From the NCBI GenBank assembly GCA_964392085.1, contig CAYMOV010000020.1, positions 1 through 37,951 of the forward strand: 37,951 nt of DNA. The letters run 5' to 3'. Positions within the stretch are counted from its first letter, which is position 1. Every line of letters begins with the position of its first letter. Under the pieces are notes generated by a model. The model did not search any database. It was not told the origin of the DNA and worked only from the letters and a program-made list of their open reading frames with translations. Source of the stretch: CAYMOV01 sp964392085. GTDB taxonomy: Bacteria > Oederibacteriota > Muellerivitia > Muellerivitales > Muellerivitaceae. Positions 22,613-30,887 of the stretch are shown piece by piece. The translations under genes were made by a program, and so were the position numbers.

Positions 22613-23782
22613 ATGAGGGGACGGGTTTTCAACCATCGGATTTGGGCGGGTTTCGCCTTGGCGGCCCTTTTGGGGGTTTCCCCGGTTTGCGGGAAAGACC
22701 ATCCCGCCGGTCCGTCCGTGACCCCGACGGGGACTCCCGCGCCAGCGGGCGAAGGGCCGGTCCTCGTGGTGTTGGGATACCACCAATTCGGGGAGAAAAC
22801 GGACAAGGGAATCGCCACTTACCGGGTCAACCCCAGGGAGTTCCGCTGGCAACTCCAATGGATCAAGGACCAAGGTTGGACGCCGGTCACGCTGGATCAA
22901 GTGATCGCGTTTTATGGGAAGGGGCAATCCCTGCCGGATAAATCGGTTTTGATCACCTTCGACGACGGCTTCAGGTCCGTCTTCGAAGTCGGATATCCCA
23001 TCCTCCGGGAGTTCGGATACCCGGGGGTGTTTTTCGTCTATACGGATTTTGTCCGCGGAAAGGGAGCCTTGGCCCTTCGCTTGGAGGACCTGGACGCCAT
23101 GGCCTCCGGGAAAGTCGAACTGGAATCCCACAGCCAGACCCATCCCAACATGGCCCTTTGGAAGGATTTCGACCCCCCGGCGAAGTACGCCGAGGAAGTG
23201 AAACGGGAAGTGGGCGGTTCCCGGGCTTTCCTGATGGAACGGTTCAAGACCCCCGTGGAGGCCTTCGCTTACCCCTACGGAGTCTTCAACGACGAGATTA
23301 TGGAGGCGGTGAAGGCCGCCGGGTACAAGTTGGCCTTTACCGTCAACCCGGGGACCAACGACGCGACCATCGATCCGCTCGAGATCCGCCGCGAATTGGT
23401 GACGATCGGGACGAAACATGAGCGTTTCGCCTCCTTTTTCGGGCCGAAGGTCCTTCATCTGGAGGGCTTGACGCCCCGGGATGGCGCGGTCCTGGACGAC
23501 CTCAAGCCCGTGGTTGAGGCCAAGATCCTGGACGACCTGGATCCCAAGACCCTCACCCTGCGTTTCGGGGATGAGGTGATGAAGGGCCTGAAGTTCGACC
23601 CGATCACGAAGGCCTTCCGATACCCGGTCCGGGTGCCCCTGGTCCGGGGCGGCCATATGTTGACCCTCACCGCCAAGGATCGGCAAGGACGACCAAGGTC
23701 CATCAGCGCCTATTTCAGGATCAAGAAAATCCACCCAACGGGGGCGAAGGCCGCTCCCCGCGGGAAGGCCCTTAAAAAGTGA
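22613..23782 (+). CDS. Exported polysaccharide deacetylase (NodB domain)
   Basis: Probable N-deacetylase of peptidoglycan or another GlcNAc polymer, acting outside the cytoplasm. It is 389 residues. Residues 1-27 form a signal peptide, followed by a Pro/Thr linker to about 47. The NodB domain has motif 1 TFDDGF (115-120, with Asp117 and the metal-binding Asp118), motif 2 SHSQTHP (172-178, His173 and His177) and motif 3 AYPYG (219-223). The C-terminal third, after about 285, is a separate domain I do not recognise. The ATG at 22613 has a GAGGGGG ribosome site. It overlaps the amidase gene as GTGA, so both likely act on the wall together. The exact substrate is not shown. Confidence 0.85.
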   Translation: MRGRVFNHRIWAGFALAALLGVSPVCGKDHPAGPSVTPTGTPAPAGEGPVLVVLGYHQFGEKTDKGIATYRVNPREFRWQLQWIKDQGWTPVTLDQVIAFYGKGQSLPDKSVLITFDDGFRSVFEVGYPILREFGYPGVFFVYTDFVRGKGALALRLEDLDAMASGKVELESHSQTHPNMALWKDFDPPAKYAEEVKREVGGSRAFLMERFKTPVEAFAYPYGVFNDEIMEAVKAAGYKLAFTVNPGTNDATIDPLEIRRELVTIGTKHERFASFFGPKVLHLEGLTPRDGAVLDDLKPVVEAKILDDLDPKTLTLRFGDEVMKGLKFDPITKAFRYPVRVPLVRGGHMLTLTAKDRQGRPRSISAYFRIKKIHPTGAKAAPRGKALKK

Positions 23783-25065
23783 AACGAAGGCTTCTCCTTT
23801 CCCTGGGGTTCCTCCTGGGGGCCGCCGCCTCGATCCGATGCGGGCCCCCGACGATCAACCTGCGTTACACCTACCGGCCCGAACAGGCTTCGGTCATCCC
23901 CCTCCGGGAGGAGGGCGGGAAGACCTGGATCCCCCTCCTGGACGTGGCGAATTTTTACGGGGCCGCGGTGGATTACCAACCCACCACGGGCCGGGTGGCC
24001 CTCACCCGGGCCGGACGCAAGGCGGTCTTCGTCCTATCCCAGCCCTACGCCCTCGTGGAGGGCACGGAGTCCATTTTTCTCCCGCCGGCGGAGATGGTTC
24101 AGGGCCAATTGGCCGTGGAACCGGAGGCCGCCGCGGACCTCCTACGGGCCCTGATGAACGTACGGGCCACCTATGTCGACGACCTGGGTTCCATCACCGT
24201 GGGGGGCGTGGATCCCGAGGACTTGCGGCGGGAGATCGAGGGCGGCGAGACGGGGCCGGTGATCCCGACCACCCCGGGCCCTTTGGCGATCCCATCCCCC
24301 GGGGGGGCGCTCTCCCCCGAACCCACCCTGCCCCCCGAGATCCAACGGGTCCAGACGATCCACCTGAACCGGACCCGGGTCTACCAGGTGCGGCGAATCG
24401 TGATCGACCCGGGCCACGGCGGGAAGGACGGCGGGGCCCGCGGTTTCAGCAAGAAGTTCTGGGAAAAGCAGGCCACCCTCGCCATCGCCCAGAAGGTGGT
24501 GGATCTCCTGAAGCGGGAACCGGACCTGGAAGTGCTCATGACCCGGGACCGGGACCATTACATTACCCTCAAGTACCGGACGGATTTCGCCAACCGGCAC
24601 AAGGCGGACCTGTTCGTGTCGATCCACTGCAACGCCAACGTGAAGCACACGGCTAAGGGCACGGAGACCTATGTCTACAGCTCCAAGGCCACGGGCAACG
24701 AGGCCGCCCTCCTGGAGCGGGAGAACATCGAGGGCGACTTCATGGACTTCACCTTCGCGGACATGAACCACAACAAATACCGCGAACGGAGTTATTTCCT
24801 GGCCCAAGAGGTCGACAAGCGCATCCAACAGCGGCTGGGCCAAAAGATCCTCCGGATCGAGCAGGCACCGTTCTACGTGCTGGCCCGGGTCAACATGCCC
24901 TCGATCCTGGTGGAGACGGCCTTCATCACCCACAAGGACGAGGAAAAGAAGCTGGAGGATCCCGCCTGGCGGGACCAGATCGCCCGGGCCATCGCGGACG
25001 GCATCCTCGCCTACCGGGACCGGATTGAGGAACTGGCCGACATGCGGTCGAAGGCCAAGCCATGA
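23779..25065 (+). CDS. N-acetylmuramoyl-L-alanine amidase (Amidase_3)
   Basis: Zinc amidase that cuts the bond between MurNAc and the stem peptide, as in daughter-cell separation. It is 428 residues with an N-terminal signal peptide (about 1-20). A domain resembling the copper-amine-oxidase-N/AMIN type region (about 36-145) follows, then a Pro-rich linker (about 158-190) and the catalytic domain. Zinc ligands His213 (IDPGHGGKDGG), Glu229 and His283 (SIHCNAN) and the catalytic Glu379 (VETAFITH) are present. GTG start, overlapping the deacetylase stop. Placement right after the dcw genes fits a division role like AmiB or AmiC. Only 13 bases separate its stop from pgeF. Confidence 0.9.
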   Translation: MKRRLLLSLGFLLGAAASIRCGPPTINLRYTYRPEQASVIPLREEGGKTWIPLLDVANFYGAAVDYQPTTGRVALTRAGRKAVFVLSQPYALVEGTESIFLPPAEMVQGQLAVEPEAAADLLRALMNVRATYVDDLGSITVGGVDPEDLRREIEGGETGPVIPTTPGPLAIPSPGGALSPEPTLPPEIQRVQTIHLNRTRVYQVRRIVIDPGHGGKDGGARGFSKKFWEKQATLAIAQKVVDLLKREPDLEVLMTRDRDHYITLKYRTDFANRHKADLFVSIHCNANVKHTAKGTETYVYSSKATGNEAALLERENIEGDFMDFTFADMNHNKYRERSYFLAQEVDKRIQQRLGQKILRIEQAPFYVLARVNMPSILVETAFITHKDEEKKLEDPAWRDQIARAIADGILAYRDRIEELADMRSKAKP

Positions 25066-25078
25066 CCAGGGGGATACG

Positions 25079-25921
25079 ATGAGGGGAATTCGGTCGGGGG
25101 TCGCCGTGGCGACCCCGAACAAGGGTGGGGTTTCGTGGGTGGAATTCCCGGGCCTCGGCCCGGGGTCGGACCTGGTCCAGGCCTGCTCCACACGATTGGG
25201 CGGGGTCAGCGAGGGGCCCCTGGCCGGTTTGAACCTCCATTACCGGGTCGGGGATAGGCCTATGAGGGTTCGGGAGAACCGGGACCTGCTCTGCCGCGCC
25301 CTGGGGGTGGATCCCCGTCGGCTCACGACGGTGAACCAGGTCCATGGCGGCAAGGTGGTCCGGGTGGCCGCGGGCGACGCGGGCCGGGGGGCCTCCGATG
25401 ATCCCATGGAGGACGCGGACGCGCTCATCACGAATGTCCCGAAGGTCCCCCTCCTGATCCAAACGGCGGATTGCCTCCCGATCCTTTTTCATGACCCGGT
25501 GAAGAAGGTGGTGGGACTGGCCCACGCGGGATGGAAAGGCACGGTCCAGGGGATCGGGGTCCAGACCCTTCGGTCGATGGTGGAGGATTACGGTTCGGAT
25601 CCGGCGGACGTGCGGGCGGCTTTCGGACCCTGCATCGAGGCCTGCTGTTTCGAGGTGGGGGAAGAGGTGCGGGGACCGTTCGTGAAGGCGTTCGAGTGGG
25701 CCGAGGAGGTGTTTCGCCGGGGATTCGGGGACCGTTGGCACCTGGACCTGGAGGCGGCCAACGCGCGGCAACTCCTGGACGCCGGGATGCCGGAAAAGAA
25801 CCTGATCCGCCCCGGCATCTGCACTACGGACAACCTGGACCTGTTTTATTCCCACCGCGTCGAGGCGGCGGGGGGCGGCAAGACGGGACGCTTCGGGTCG
25901 ATTTTAATGCTCAAGGGATAA
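25079..25921 (+). CDS. pgeF: Peptidoglycan editing factor / purine nucleosidase-like PgeF (YfiH, laccase-fold)
   Basis: Multicopper-oxidase-like fold enzyme of the YfiH/YlmD family. Family members cleave purine nucleosides in vitro, and E. coli PgeF limits wrong amino acids in peptidoglycan. It is 280 residues. The metal triad His89 (NQVHGGKVV), Cys132 (TADCLPI) and His149 (AHAGWKGT) is complete, and GPCIEACCFEVG and FYSHR are typical. Start: ATG 25079 with AGGGGG upstream. A ylmD-type gene beside ftsZ is also found in Firmicutes, so the place fits. It follows the amidase closely and probably shares its transcript. Confidence 0.92.
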   Translation: MRGIRSGVAVATPNKGGVSWVEFPGLGPGSDLVQACSTRLGGVSEGPLAGLNLHYRVGDRPMRVRENRDLLCRALGVDPRRLTTVNQVHGGKVVRVAAGDAGRGASDDPMEDADALITNVPKVPLLIQTADCLPILFHDPVKKVVGLAHAGWKGTVQGIGVQTLRSMVEDYGSDPADVRAAFGPCIEACCFEVGEEVRGPFVKAFEWAEEVFRRGFGDRWHLDLEAANARQLLDAGMPEKNLIRPGICTTDNLDLFYSHRVEAAGGGKTGRFGSILMLKG

Positions 25922-25981
25922 GTTGAGGGGGGCGGGGTCTCCCGGGCCCTAGCGGGTGTTTTTTGGGCGTTTTTAAAGCCT

Positions 25982-26344
25982 TTAATGCCTAAGCACGCCA
26001 TGAATATATTCCTTCAAAGCCACTTGGCCTTCCTCGGCCAAGGCCAAAAACCTCAAACCACCCCCGCTCTTGTCCGACCAACAGACCTCCCCAAAGGCCG
26101 CGAACCGCAGGCTGTGCCCCGGCAAGGTGAATTCCATCCGCAAAATATCCCCCTTCCGGATGGAGCTGTTGGCTTCCAGGAAAGCCCCCCCCAGGCTGAC
26201 ATTCTTCACCAGGCTCTTGAGGAGGTTCTGGCGGAACTCCTTGAACGATGAGGTGGAGGGGCGCTCCTGGTCCAGGCTCCGGATTTCCGCCTCGATCTGG
26301 CAGGTGACCCGGGGATGGCGGCGGTGTTCGTTGGAGAACGACAT
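25982..26344 (-). CDS. PilZ-domain protein (c-di-GMP receptor)
   Basis: A 120-residue cytoplasmic single PilZ-domain protein. The c-di-GMP binding motifs are both complete: RRHPR (8-12, the R-x-x-x-R loop) and NVSLGG (48-53, the N/D-x-S-x-x-G strand motif). It has no output domain, so it probably works by binding a partner. The ATG at 26344 is preferred over the in-frame GTG at 26353 because GGAG lies eight bases before it on the minus strand. It is convergent with pgeF, with only 60 T-rich bases between, and is the first minus-strand gene of the window. Confidence 0.88.
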   Translation of the reverse strand: MSFSNEHRRHPRVTCQIEAEIRSLDQERPSTSSFKEFRQNLLKSLVKNVSLGGAFLEANSSIRKGDILRMEFTLPGHSLRFAAFGEVCWSDKSGGGLRFLALAEEGQVALKEYIHGVLRH

Positions 26345-26599
26345 GAAGTCCACTCCGTGGAATCAGGATGGAACCTATCTTGGGAAGCCCGGGAAGTGTG
26401 GGAGGGGAAGGGGGATGCCACCCGAATGACGGTAGTCTATACGGGTTTTTGGGTTTGGGCCAGAGCGCATCGACTTTCGCCCCACCTGGGAGCCGTTCTA
26501 TGGAAGTGTGGAAGTGGACGGGTAAAACGATGCTCCGATCCCAAGACAAGGCATCCCCATTGATTTTTCACCGTTAGGACCCCCAAGCTGGAGGGCGAC

Positions 26600-27127
26600 A
26601 TGAAAAAAACAATCGGAATCCTCGCCGGAATCCTAGTTTCGATCGGGACCGTCCACCTGGGCTCGGCCGAACGGGTTTCCCGCGTCGCCGATCCGCCCAA
26701 AACCTCCAAAGGATTGACCATGGACCAGACCCAGGATTGGGGCAAGAAGCCCGACAGTTGGTGGAAACAGCACCTCTCCCCTGAGCAATATGACACCCTT
26801 CGGAAGGCCGGGACCGAGCGCGCCTTTTCGGGCCGCTATTGGAGCGAGCACGAGGCCGGCGTCTACGTTTGCGCAGGTTGCGGACAAACCCTTTTCGCCT
26901 CTTCCACCAAATTCGATTCCGGAACCGGTTGGCCGAGCTTTTATGAGGCGGTGGAATCCGGGGCGGTTTCAATCCATGAGGACCGGTCCTTCGGCATGCT
27001 TCGGATCGAGGCCCTTTGTTCCCGCTGTGGGGGACACTTGGGGCACCTGTTCGACGATGGGCCCGCCCCGACCGGGAAGCGTTACTGCATCAATTCGGCG
27101 TCCCTTGAGTTCAAAAAGACAAAATAA
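26600..27127 (+). CDS. msrB: Exported methionine-R-sulfoxide reductase MsrB
   Basis: Reduces methionine-R-sulfoxide in proteins. It is 175 residues. The first 23 residues form a signal peptide (MKK, hydrophobic core, GSA), then a short linker to the MsrB domain (about 45-172). Four zinc Cys are present (C91, C94, C140, C143). GTGWPSF (108-114) and the catalytic Cys163 in RYCINSASL are intact. An envelope location means it needs an exported reductant, which is not in the window. ATG 26600 follows a GGAGGG site. Two hairpins follow the stop. Confidence 0.93.
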   Translation: MKKTIGILAGILVSIGTVHLGSAERVSRVADPPKTSKGLTMDQTQDWGKKPDSWWKQHLSPEQYDTLRKAGTERAFSGRYWSEHEAGVYVCAGCGQTLFASSTKFDSGTGWPSFYEAVESGAVSIHEDRSFGMLRIEALCSRCGGHLGHLFDDGPAPTGKRYCINSASLEFKKTK

Positions 27128-27147
27128 GCGTCGAGCCTTGATGTGAA

Positions 27148-27171
27148 CGGGCAAAAAACGATTTTTGCCCG
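27148..27171. terminator. Perfect A/T-tailed hairpin after msrB (possible bidirectional terminator)
   Basis: CGGGCAAAAA (27148-27157) pairs with TTTTTGCCCG (27162-27171) around a four-base loop, 20 bases after the msrB stop. The A and T runs lie within the stem, so it could act as a terminator on either strand. Confidence 0.55.
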
Positions 27172-27188
27172 GACCAAGGTAAACGAAC

Positions 27189-27221
27189 GTCCCCCGGATC
27201 GATACGGGGGACTTGGGTTTT
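27189..27221 (+). terminator. Second hairpin after msrB, weak terminator
   Basis: GTCCCCCG (27189-27196) pairs perfectly with CGGGGGAC (27205-27212) around an 8-base loop; TTGGGTTTT follows. It lies 37 bases before the adenylate cyclase start, so it separates msrB from that gene or acts in the leader of the cyclase. Confidence 0.5.
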
Positions 27222-27248
27222 AAACTTGGGGAAGGTTAAAGTGTTCAC

Positions 27249-28277
27249 ATGAATCCAAACCCAGGCATGTCTAAAAACCCCGGAAGCCCTTCCTCACTGC
27301 CCGAACGAATCCTCCAGTTCCTCCTGGCCGCCGGCGCGGGGGCGGCCGTCTGGGTTTGGACCGCGAAGCTACCCTTCGCCCTCGCCATGATCGTGGGGGC
27401 GTTCCTCGGGTTGGAATGGTTCCGCCTACTCCTCCAATGGCATGAGAGCCTCGGGTGGTTCAACCGGATCCAGCGGTTCCTGATCCAATCCGGTTCGCTT
27501 CCACCGGAGTTCCGGGTCATCCGGAAGATGGCCCCCTGGAAGGTCGAGGCGGAGATGACGGCCGTCCTGACCCAAGCCACGGATCGCACGAAGGCCCTGA
27601 TCCAGGAAAACCACACCCAACGGAAGGCCCTGGACTCCTACCTGGGCCAGAAAGCCTCGGCCCACGCGGCGCAGGGGTCCAGCATGTTGGCCGGAAGCCT
27701 CAAGCGCGTGTTCGTGCTCTTCAGCGACCTCCGGGGCTTCACCTCCATGTCGGAGAAGTTGACGCCCGCCGAGACCGTCCAGGTCCTGAACGTCATCTAC
27801 ACGGGGTTGGAAGCCGTCCTGGCCCAGGGCGGCGGCGAGATCAACAAGTACATCGGGGACGCCATCCTGGCTTATTTCAAACGCCCGGACATCGGGGAAG
27901 AGGGCGTCGCGGAACGGGTGGCCAAAACCACCCAGGCCATGCAGGCCCGTTTCCAGGAGATCCTGGACCGGCAGGCGCTCCTCAAATCCAAGGGGGTCAC
28001 CCTGGGGTTGGGCATCGGGGTGGTGGCCGGGGAAGCCATCCTGGGCGACGTGGGAAGCCGGAACCGCCGGGAATTCACCTTGATCGGCGACTCCGTGAAC
28101 CTGGCCTCCCGGCTCTGTTCCGTGTCCCCCGCGGGGGAAGTGCTGATGGACGAAAAAATGGCCCGATTGGTCAGCCAGCGCTATTTCGTGGAGTCCAGGC
28201 CCCCGGTCCAACTCAAGGGCAAGGCCGAGAAGGTCACGCCCTATTGCCTGATGAATGAGCTGGCCGTCAAGGCGTAG
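27249..28277 (+). CDS. Membrane-anchored class III adenylate cyclase
   Basis: Makes cAMP from ATP. It is 342 residues: two membrane segments at about 20-38 and 42-62, a short linker helix (about 95-145), then a complete class III catalytic domain (about 150-335). Metal-binding Asp160 (FSDLRGFT) and Asp204 (KYIGDAIL), the adenine-specifying Lys200 with Thr277, and the transition-state residues Asn284 and Arg288 (DSVNLASR) are all present, so a homodimer should be active. It has no CHASE, HAMP or GAF sensor; the membrane hairpin may only localise it. Start: ATG 27249, with a poor ribosome site; ATG 27267 is an alternative. Confidence 0.9.
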   Translation: MNPNPGMSKNPGSPSSLPERILQFLLAAGAGAAVWVWTAKLPFALAMIVGAFLGLEWFRLLLQWHESLGWFNRIQRFLIQSGSLPPEFRVIRKMAPWKVEAEMTAVLTQATDRTKALIQENHTQRKALDSYLGQKASAHAAQGSSMLAGSLKRVFVLFSDLRGFTSMSEKLTPAETVQVLNVIYTGLEAVLAQGGGEINKYIGDAILAYFKRPDIGEEGVAERVAKTTQAMQARFQEILDRQALLKSKGVTLGLGIGVVAGEAILGDVGSRNRREFTLIGDSVNLASRLCSVSPAGEVLMDEKMARLVSQRYFVESRPPVQLKGKAEKVTPYCLMNELAVKA

Positions 28278-28456
28278 CGCCCGGCCGGTGATCGAGTCAA
28301 CCACCCCAAAAATCAGGAAAGCGGATTCCTCGTCGACCCGCTTTGCGGCCCTCACTCGGGATGAAAGCCCGAATCCTCCATCCCGAGCGGATTGTCCGGC
28401 GTCGCGTTAGCGAAGCCGGAAGTCGGGGGACCCGCTTTTAGGTTTTTTCGCCCGGT
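28278..28456. terminator. Convergent intergenic region with hairpins
   Basis: The cyclase and the methyltransferase converge here. A 9-bp stem pairs 28355-28363 with 28379-28387; a second hairpin pairs CCGGC/GCCGG and TCGC/GCGA within 28396-28419; a third short stem (28424-28434) is followed by a T-rich stretch (28436-28447). The last is a plausible weak terminator for the plus-strand cyclase gene. Confidence 0.4.
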
Positions 28457-29119
28457 TTATTTCCGGTAAAGCCCCAGGTACCGAAGCACCGCCCCGTCCT
28501 CCCCCGGCTCGATGAAATCCTCCGAAGCCACGGACCGCAGCCCGGTCCGGCGCAGGGACTCCAGTTCCCCCCGGGTGAGTGGCCAAGGCGGTCCCGAGGT
28601 CTCCTCGTTGGGGTTGCGTCCCCGCGTGATCACCCACAACAGGCCCTGGGGGGCCAGGAAGGCGGCCAGGGGAACCGCGGCTTGGCTTCGGAAAGGCGGT
28701 TGGAACGATTGGAGGGTGTAGGCCTCCACGACCAGGTCGAACCGTCCTTCCCATGATTCCGGTGTCTCGAACAGGTCGATCCGTTCGTACTGGACTAGGC
28801 TCTTCGGGAAACGGCTTTGGGCCCAACGGATCGCCGTGGGCGAAACGTCGAAGGCGGTGGTCTCGAACCCCTTGCGGGACAGGAATTCCGCGTCGTCCCC
28901 CAGGCCACAGCCAACGACCAGGGCCTTCTTTTCCTTGCCGTCCCACCCAGCCTCCCGGAACCAGCGGACCAGGTGGGGGTTGGGCTCCAAGGACGCCCAG
29001 GGAACCTGGAGTTCATCGCCCTGTGCGTCGTGATAGACCTTTTCGCACCAGCCGAAGGGATCATTCCGTTTCAGGTGCTCCTCGGCGTGCCATTGGACCA
29101 GGGTTCGGAGGGTGTTCAT
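28457..29119 (-). CDS. SAM-dependent methyltransferase, substrate unknown
   Basis: A 220-residue class I methyltransferase. Motif I is VVGCGLGDDAEFL (68-80), with the acidic residue Asp91 (FDVSP) at the end of strand 2, then FDLVVEAYTLQ as motif IV region. The N-terminal WHAEEHLKRND and PFGWCEKVY look like a thiopurine-methyltransferase-like or small-molecule methyltransferase cap, but the substrate cannot be named. The ATG has a good minus-strand ribosome site (AAAGGAAG). It stands alone on the minus strand, with non-coding DNA on both sides. Confidence 0.8.
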   Translation of the reverse strand: MNTLRTLVQWHAEEHLKRNDPFGWCEKVYHDAQGDELQVPWASLEPNPHLVRWFREAGWDGKEKKALVVGCGLGDDAEFLSRKGFETTAFDVSPTAIRWAQSRFPKSLVQYERIDLFETPESWEGRFDLVVEAYTLQSFQPPFRSQAAVPLAAFLAPQGLLWVITRGRNPNEETSGPPWPLTRGELESLRRTGLRSVASEDFIEPGEDGAVLRYLGLYRK

Positions 29120-29523
29120 GACGTCTTCCTTTCAAGCGTTGTGCCCCAGATTCTCGGGGGCGGATCGTACGGGAATGAAACGGAACCCGCACGGTCTGGT
29201 AAAATCACGAACGACGGGTACCCTCATCCCCTTGAATTTTGAACCGTGGGCCTTTGTCCACGGGGGGCTAAGAGGGTGACCCATTTATCCCTGCCCCAGG
29301 CCCAGCGGTCCTGGGGTGCCTATGGGGAATGGGTCCACCTAACGCAAAAGGGATGCCAGCGGATTGGAAAAGGTGACTTTCATTCTGAAAACGTTCCCAA
29401 CCTGGGATTCAGCCGCCGGAAATCGGTTGAAGCCCCGAGGCCTCCCCTTCCCCGGGACCGTGAGAAACCCCCGGAAATGTGGTTAAGTAGGGAAATCGTC
29501 TACCAAAAAGTGGAGTTGACCCC
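29120..29523. other. 404-base intergenic region between divergent genes
   Basis: It separates the minus-strand methyltransferase from the plus-strand membrane-protein gene. It probably holds promoters for both, though I cannot single out a good pair. A CCGTGG/CCACGG inverted repeat is at 29244-29263. The open frame near 29246-29527 has no recognisable sequence and no clear ribosome site, so it is not called. Confidence 0.45.
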
Positions 29524-29859
29524 ATGAGTCCTTCCTCCCCGAAACCTTGGCCGATCGTCTTGTTCGCCGTTTTGGTTTTTCTGCGGGCCTTCTTCATCAT
29601 GCTGGTGATTTACCTCCCGGGGGCCCAGAGCCTCGCTTCTTGGTATCCGCTCTTCCTTTCCCTCATGACCCTTGCCTTGATCGGCGTGGCGGTCGGTTAT
29701 TGGAAGATGCGGCGCTGGGCGCCATGGGCCCTCGGGATCCACGCGGGTGTCTTCGTCTGGGTGAACGCCGGGGTTCTCGGCCATTGGGACGCCGGGACCT
29801 TGTTCATCCACCTGGTGGGTTTGGGGGTCGGGGCGGTTTATTACCGGAGGATGAACTGA
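29524..29859 (+). CDS. Small four-helix membrane protein, unknown
   Basis: A 111-residue inner-membrane protein with four predicted membrane segments (about 9-30, 39-60, 66-83 and 86-104) and short polar ends. No family motif is recognised. The WKMRRWAPWAL loop between helices 2 and 3 resembles small uncharacterised membrane proteins. Its stop overlaps the glycosylase gene as CTGA, so both are likely translated together. No transport or enzyme role can be inferred. Confidence 0.7.
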   Translation: MSPSSPKPWPIVLFAVLVFLRAFFIMLVIYLPGAQSLASWYPLFLSLMTLALIGVAVGYWKMRRWAPWALGIHAGVFVWVNAGVLGHWDAGTLFIHLVGLGVGAVYYRRMN

Positions 29860-30887
29860 GACCCCTTCAAGGACGTCTCGACCTCGCCGGACCCACTTCG
29901 CTGGGCTTGACCCTTTTATGCGGCCAGGCGTTCCGTTGGAGATCCCTCCCGGAGACGGGGGAGTTCCTCGGGGTGGCGGGCGGCGCCGGTTGGATCCTGC
30001 GCCAGGACGCAGGGGGGATCCACTGGACCTGCGGCGCCGACCGGGTCCGTGGGGAGGAACCCGGGGAATGGCTGTCGAGGTATTTGCGGCTCGATGACCC
30101 CCTCGAGAAGCTGGAAGCCGAGTTCGGCGAGGAGCCGGTGATGCGCGAGTCCCTTCGCGCCTTGCCGGGGCTCCGCCTGATCCGCCAGGAGCCGTTCGAG
30201 TGCGCGGTCAGTTTCATGTTCGCCCAGGGACTCTCGGTTTCCGTCATCACCCAGGCCCTGGAGAAGTTCTGCGGGGCCTTCGGGCGAAAGATCCCGGCCC
30301 CCCGGGAGGGCTTGGGATCTTGGGTGGACTTCCCGGAACCGGCCGACTTGGCCGGCCTGCGGCCGGAGACCCTCCGCCCCTTCGTGAACAATTACCGGGC
30401 CCGGGGTGAGCGCGTCCTGAAAGTGGCGGAGGCCGTGACGGCGGGTAAACTCGACCTCCCCGGCCTCCGGAAGGCCCCCTTCCTGGACGCCCGGCGCGCC
30501 CTGTTGGACCTCGAGGGTATCGGCCCCAAGATCGCGGACTGCATCCTCTTGTTTTCGCTGGACCACCTATCGGCTTTTCCCCTGGATCGATGGGTCCTCC
30601 GGGCCCTGGCCCGGCACTACCGCCCGGTGCGGCGCTGGGCCGGACCGAAACGGGGCGAGGCCGAGCGGGAAGCGCCCACCCGGGTCCAATACGCGAAACT
30701 GACCACCTTCGCCCTGCGCCGGTTCGGTCCCAGGTGCGGGCTGGCCAGCGAATACCTTTTCCTCTTCCTTCGGATGCGGGAAGACCGCAGGCTTCGGGAG
30801 AAGTTGGAGTCCTATACGCCTGGTTTCGATCCGGCCTGGATCGCGGGACCGCCGAAACGGGCGCCTCGGCGGAAAGGCGGACGGTGA
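29856..30887 (+). CDS. ogg: 8-oxoguanine DNA glycosylase/AP lyase (Ogg family)
   Basis: Removes 8-oxoguanine from DNA and cuts the abasic site. It is 343 residues from the proposed start. An OGG_N-like domain (about 5-115, LLCGQAFRW at 20-28) is followed by the HhH-GPD domain. LEGIGPKIADC (219-229) holds the catalytic Lys225, and FPLDRWV (241-247) the catalytic Asp244, matching human OGG1 Lys249 and Asp268. No ATG, GTG or TTG lies at a sensible place; a CTG at 29856, five bases after GGAGG (29846-29850) and overlapping the preceding stop as CTGA, fits the coupling pattern of the window. It overlaps the next gene as GTGA. An Ogg rather than MutM/Fpg is the less common choice in bacteria. Confidence 0.88.
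   Translation: MRPLQGRLDLAGPTSLGLTLLCGQAFRWRSLPETGEFLGVAGGAGWILRQDAGGIHWTCGADRVRGEEPGEWLSRYLRLDDPLEKLEAEFGEEPVMRESLRALPGLRLIRQEPFECAVSFMFAQGLSVSVITQALEKFCGAFGRKIPAPREGLGSWVDFPEPADLAGLRPETLRPFVNNYRARGERVLKVAEAVTAGKLDLPGLRKAPFLDARRALLDLEGIGPKIADCILLFSLDHLSAFPLDRWVLRALARHYRPVRRWAGPKRGEAEREAPTRVQYAKLTTFALRRFGPRCGLASEYLFLFLRMREDRRLREKLESYTPGFDPAWIAGPPKRAPRRKGGR

Noticed and set aside
25922..25981. Terminator shared by pgeF and the PilZ gene
   Set aside because: T-rich stretches are present but I find no convincing stem next to them.
29246..29527. 93-codon frame before the four-helix membrane-protein gene
   Set aside because: No ribosome site, no family resemblance and it overlaps the next start.
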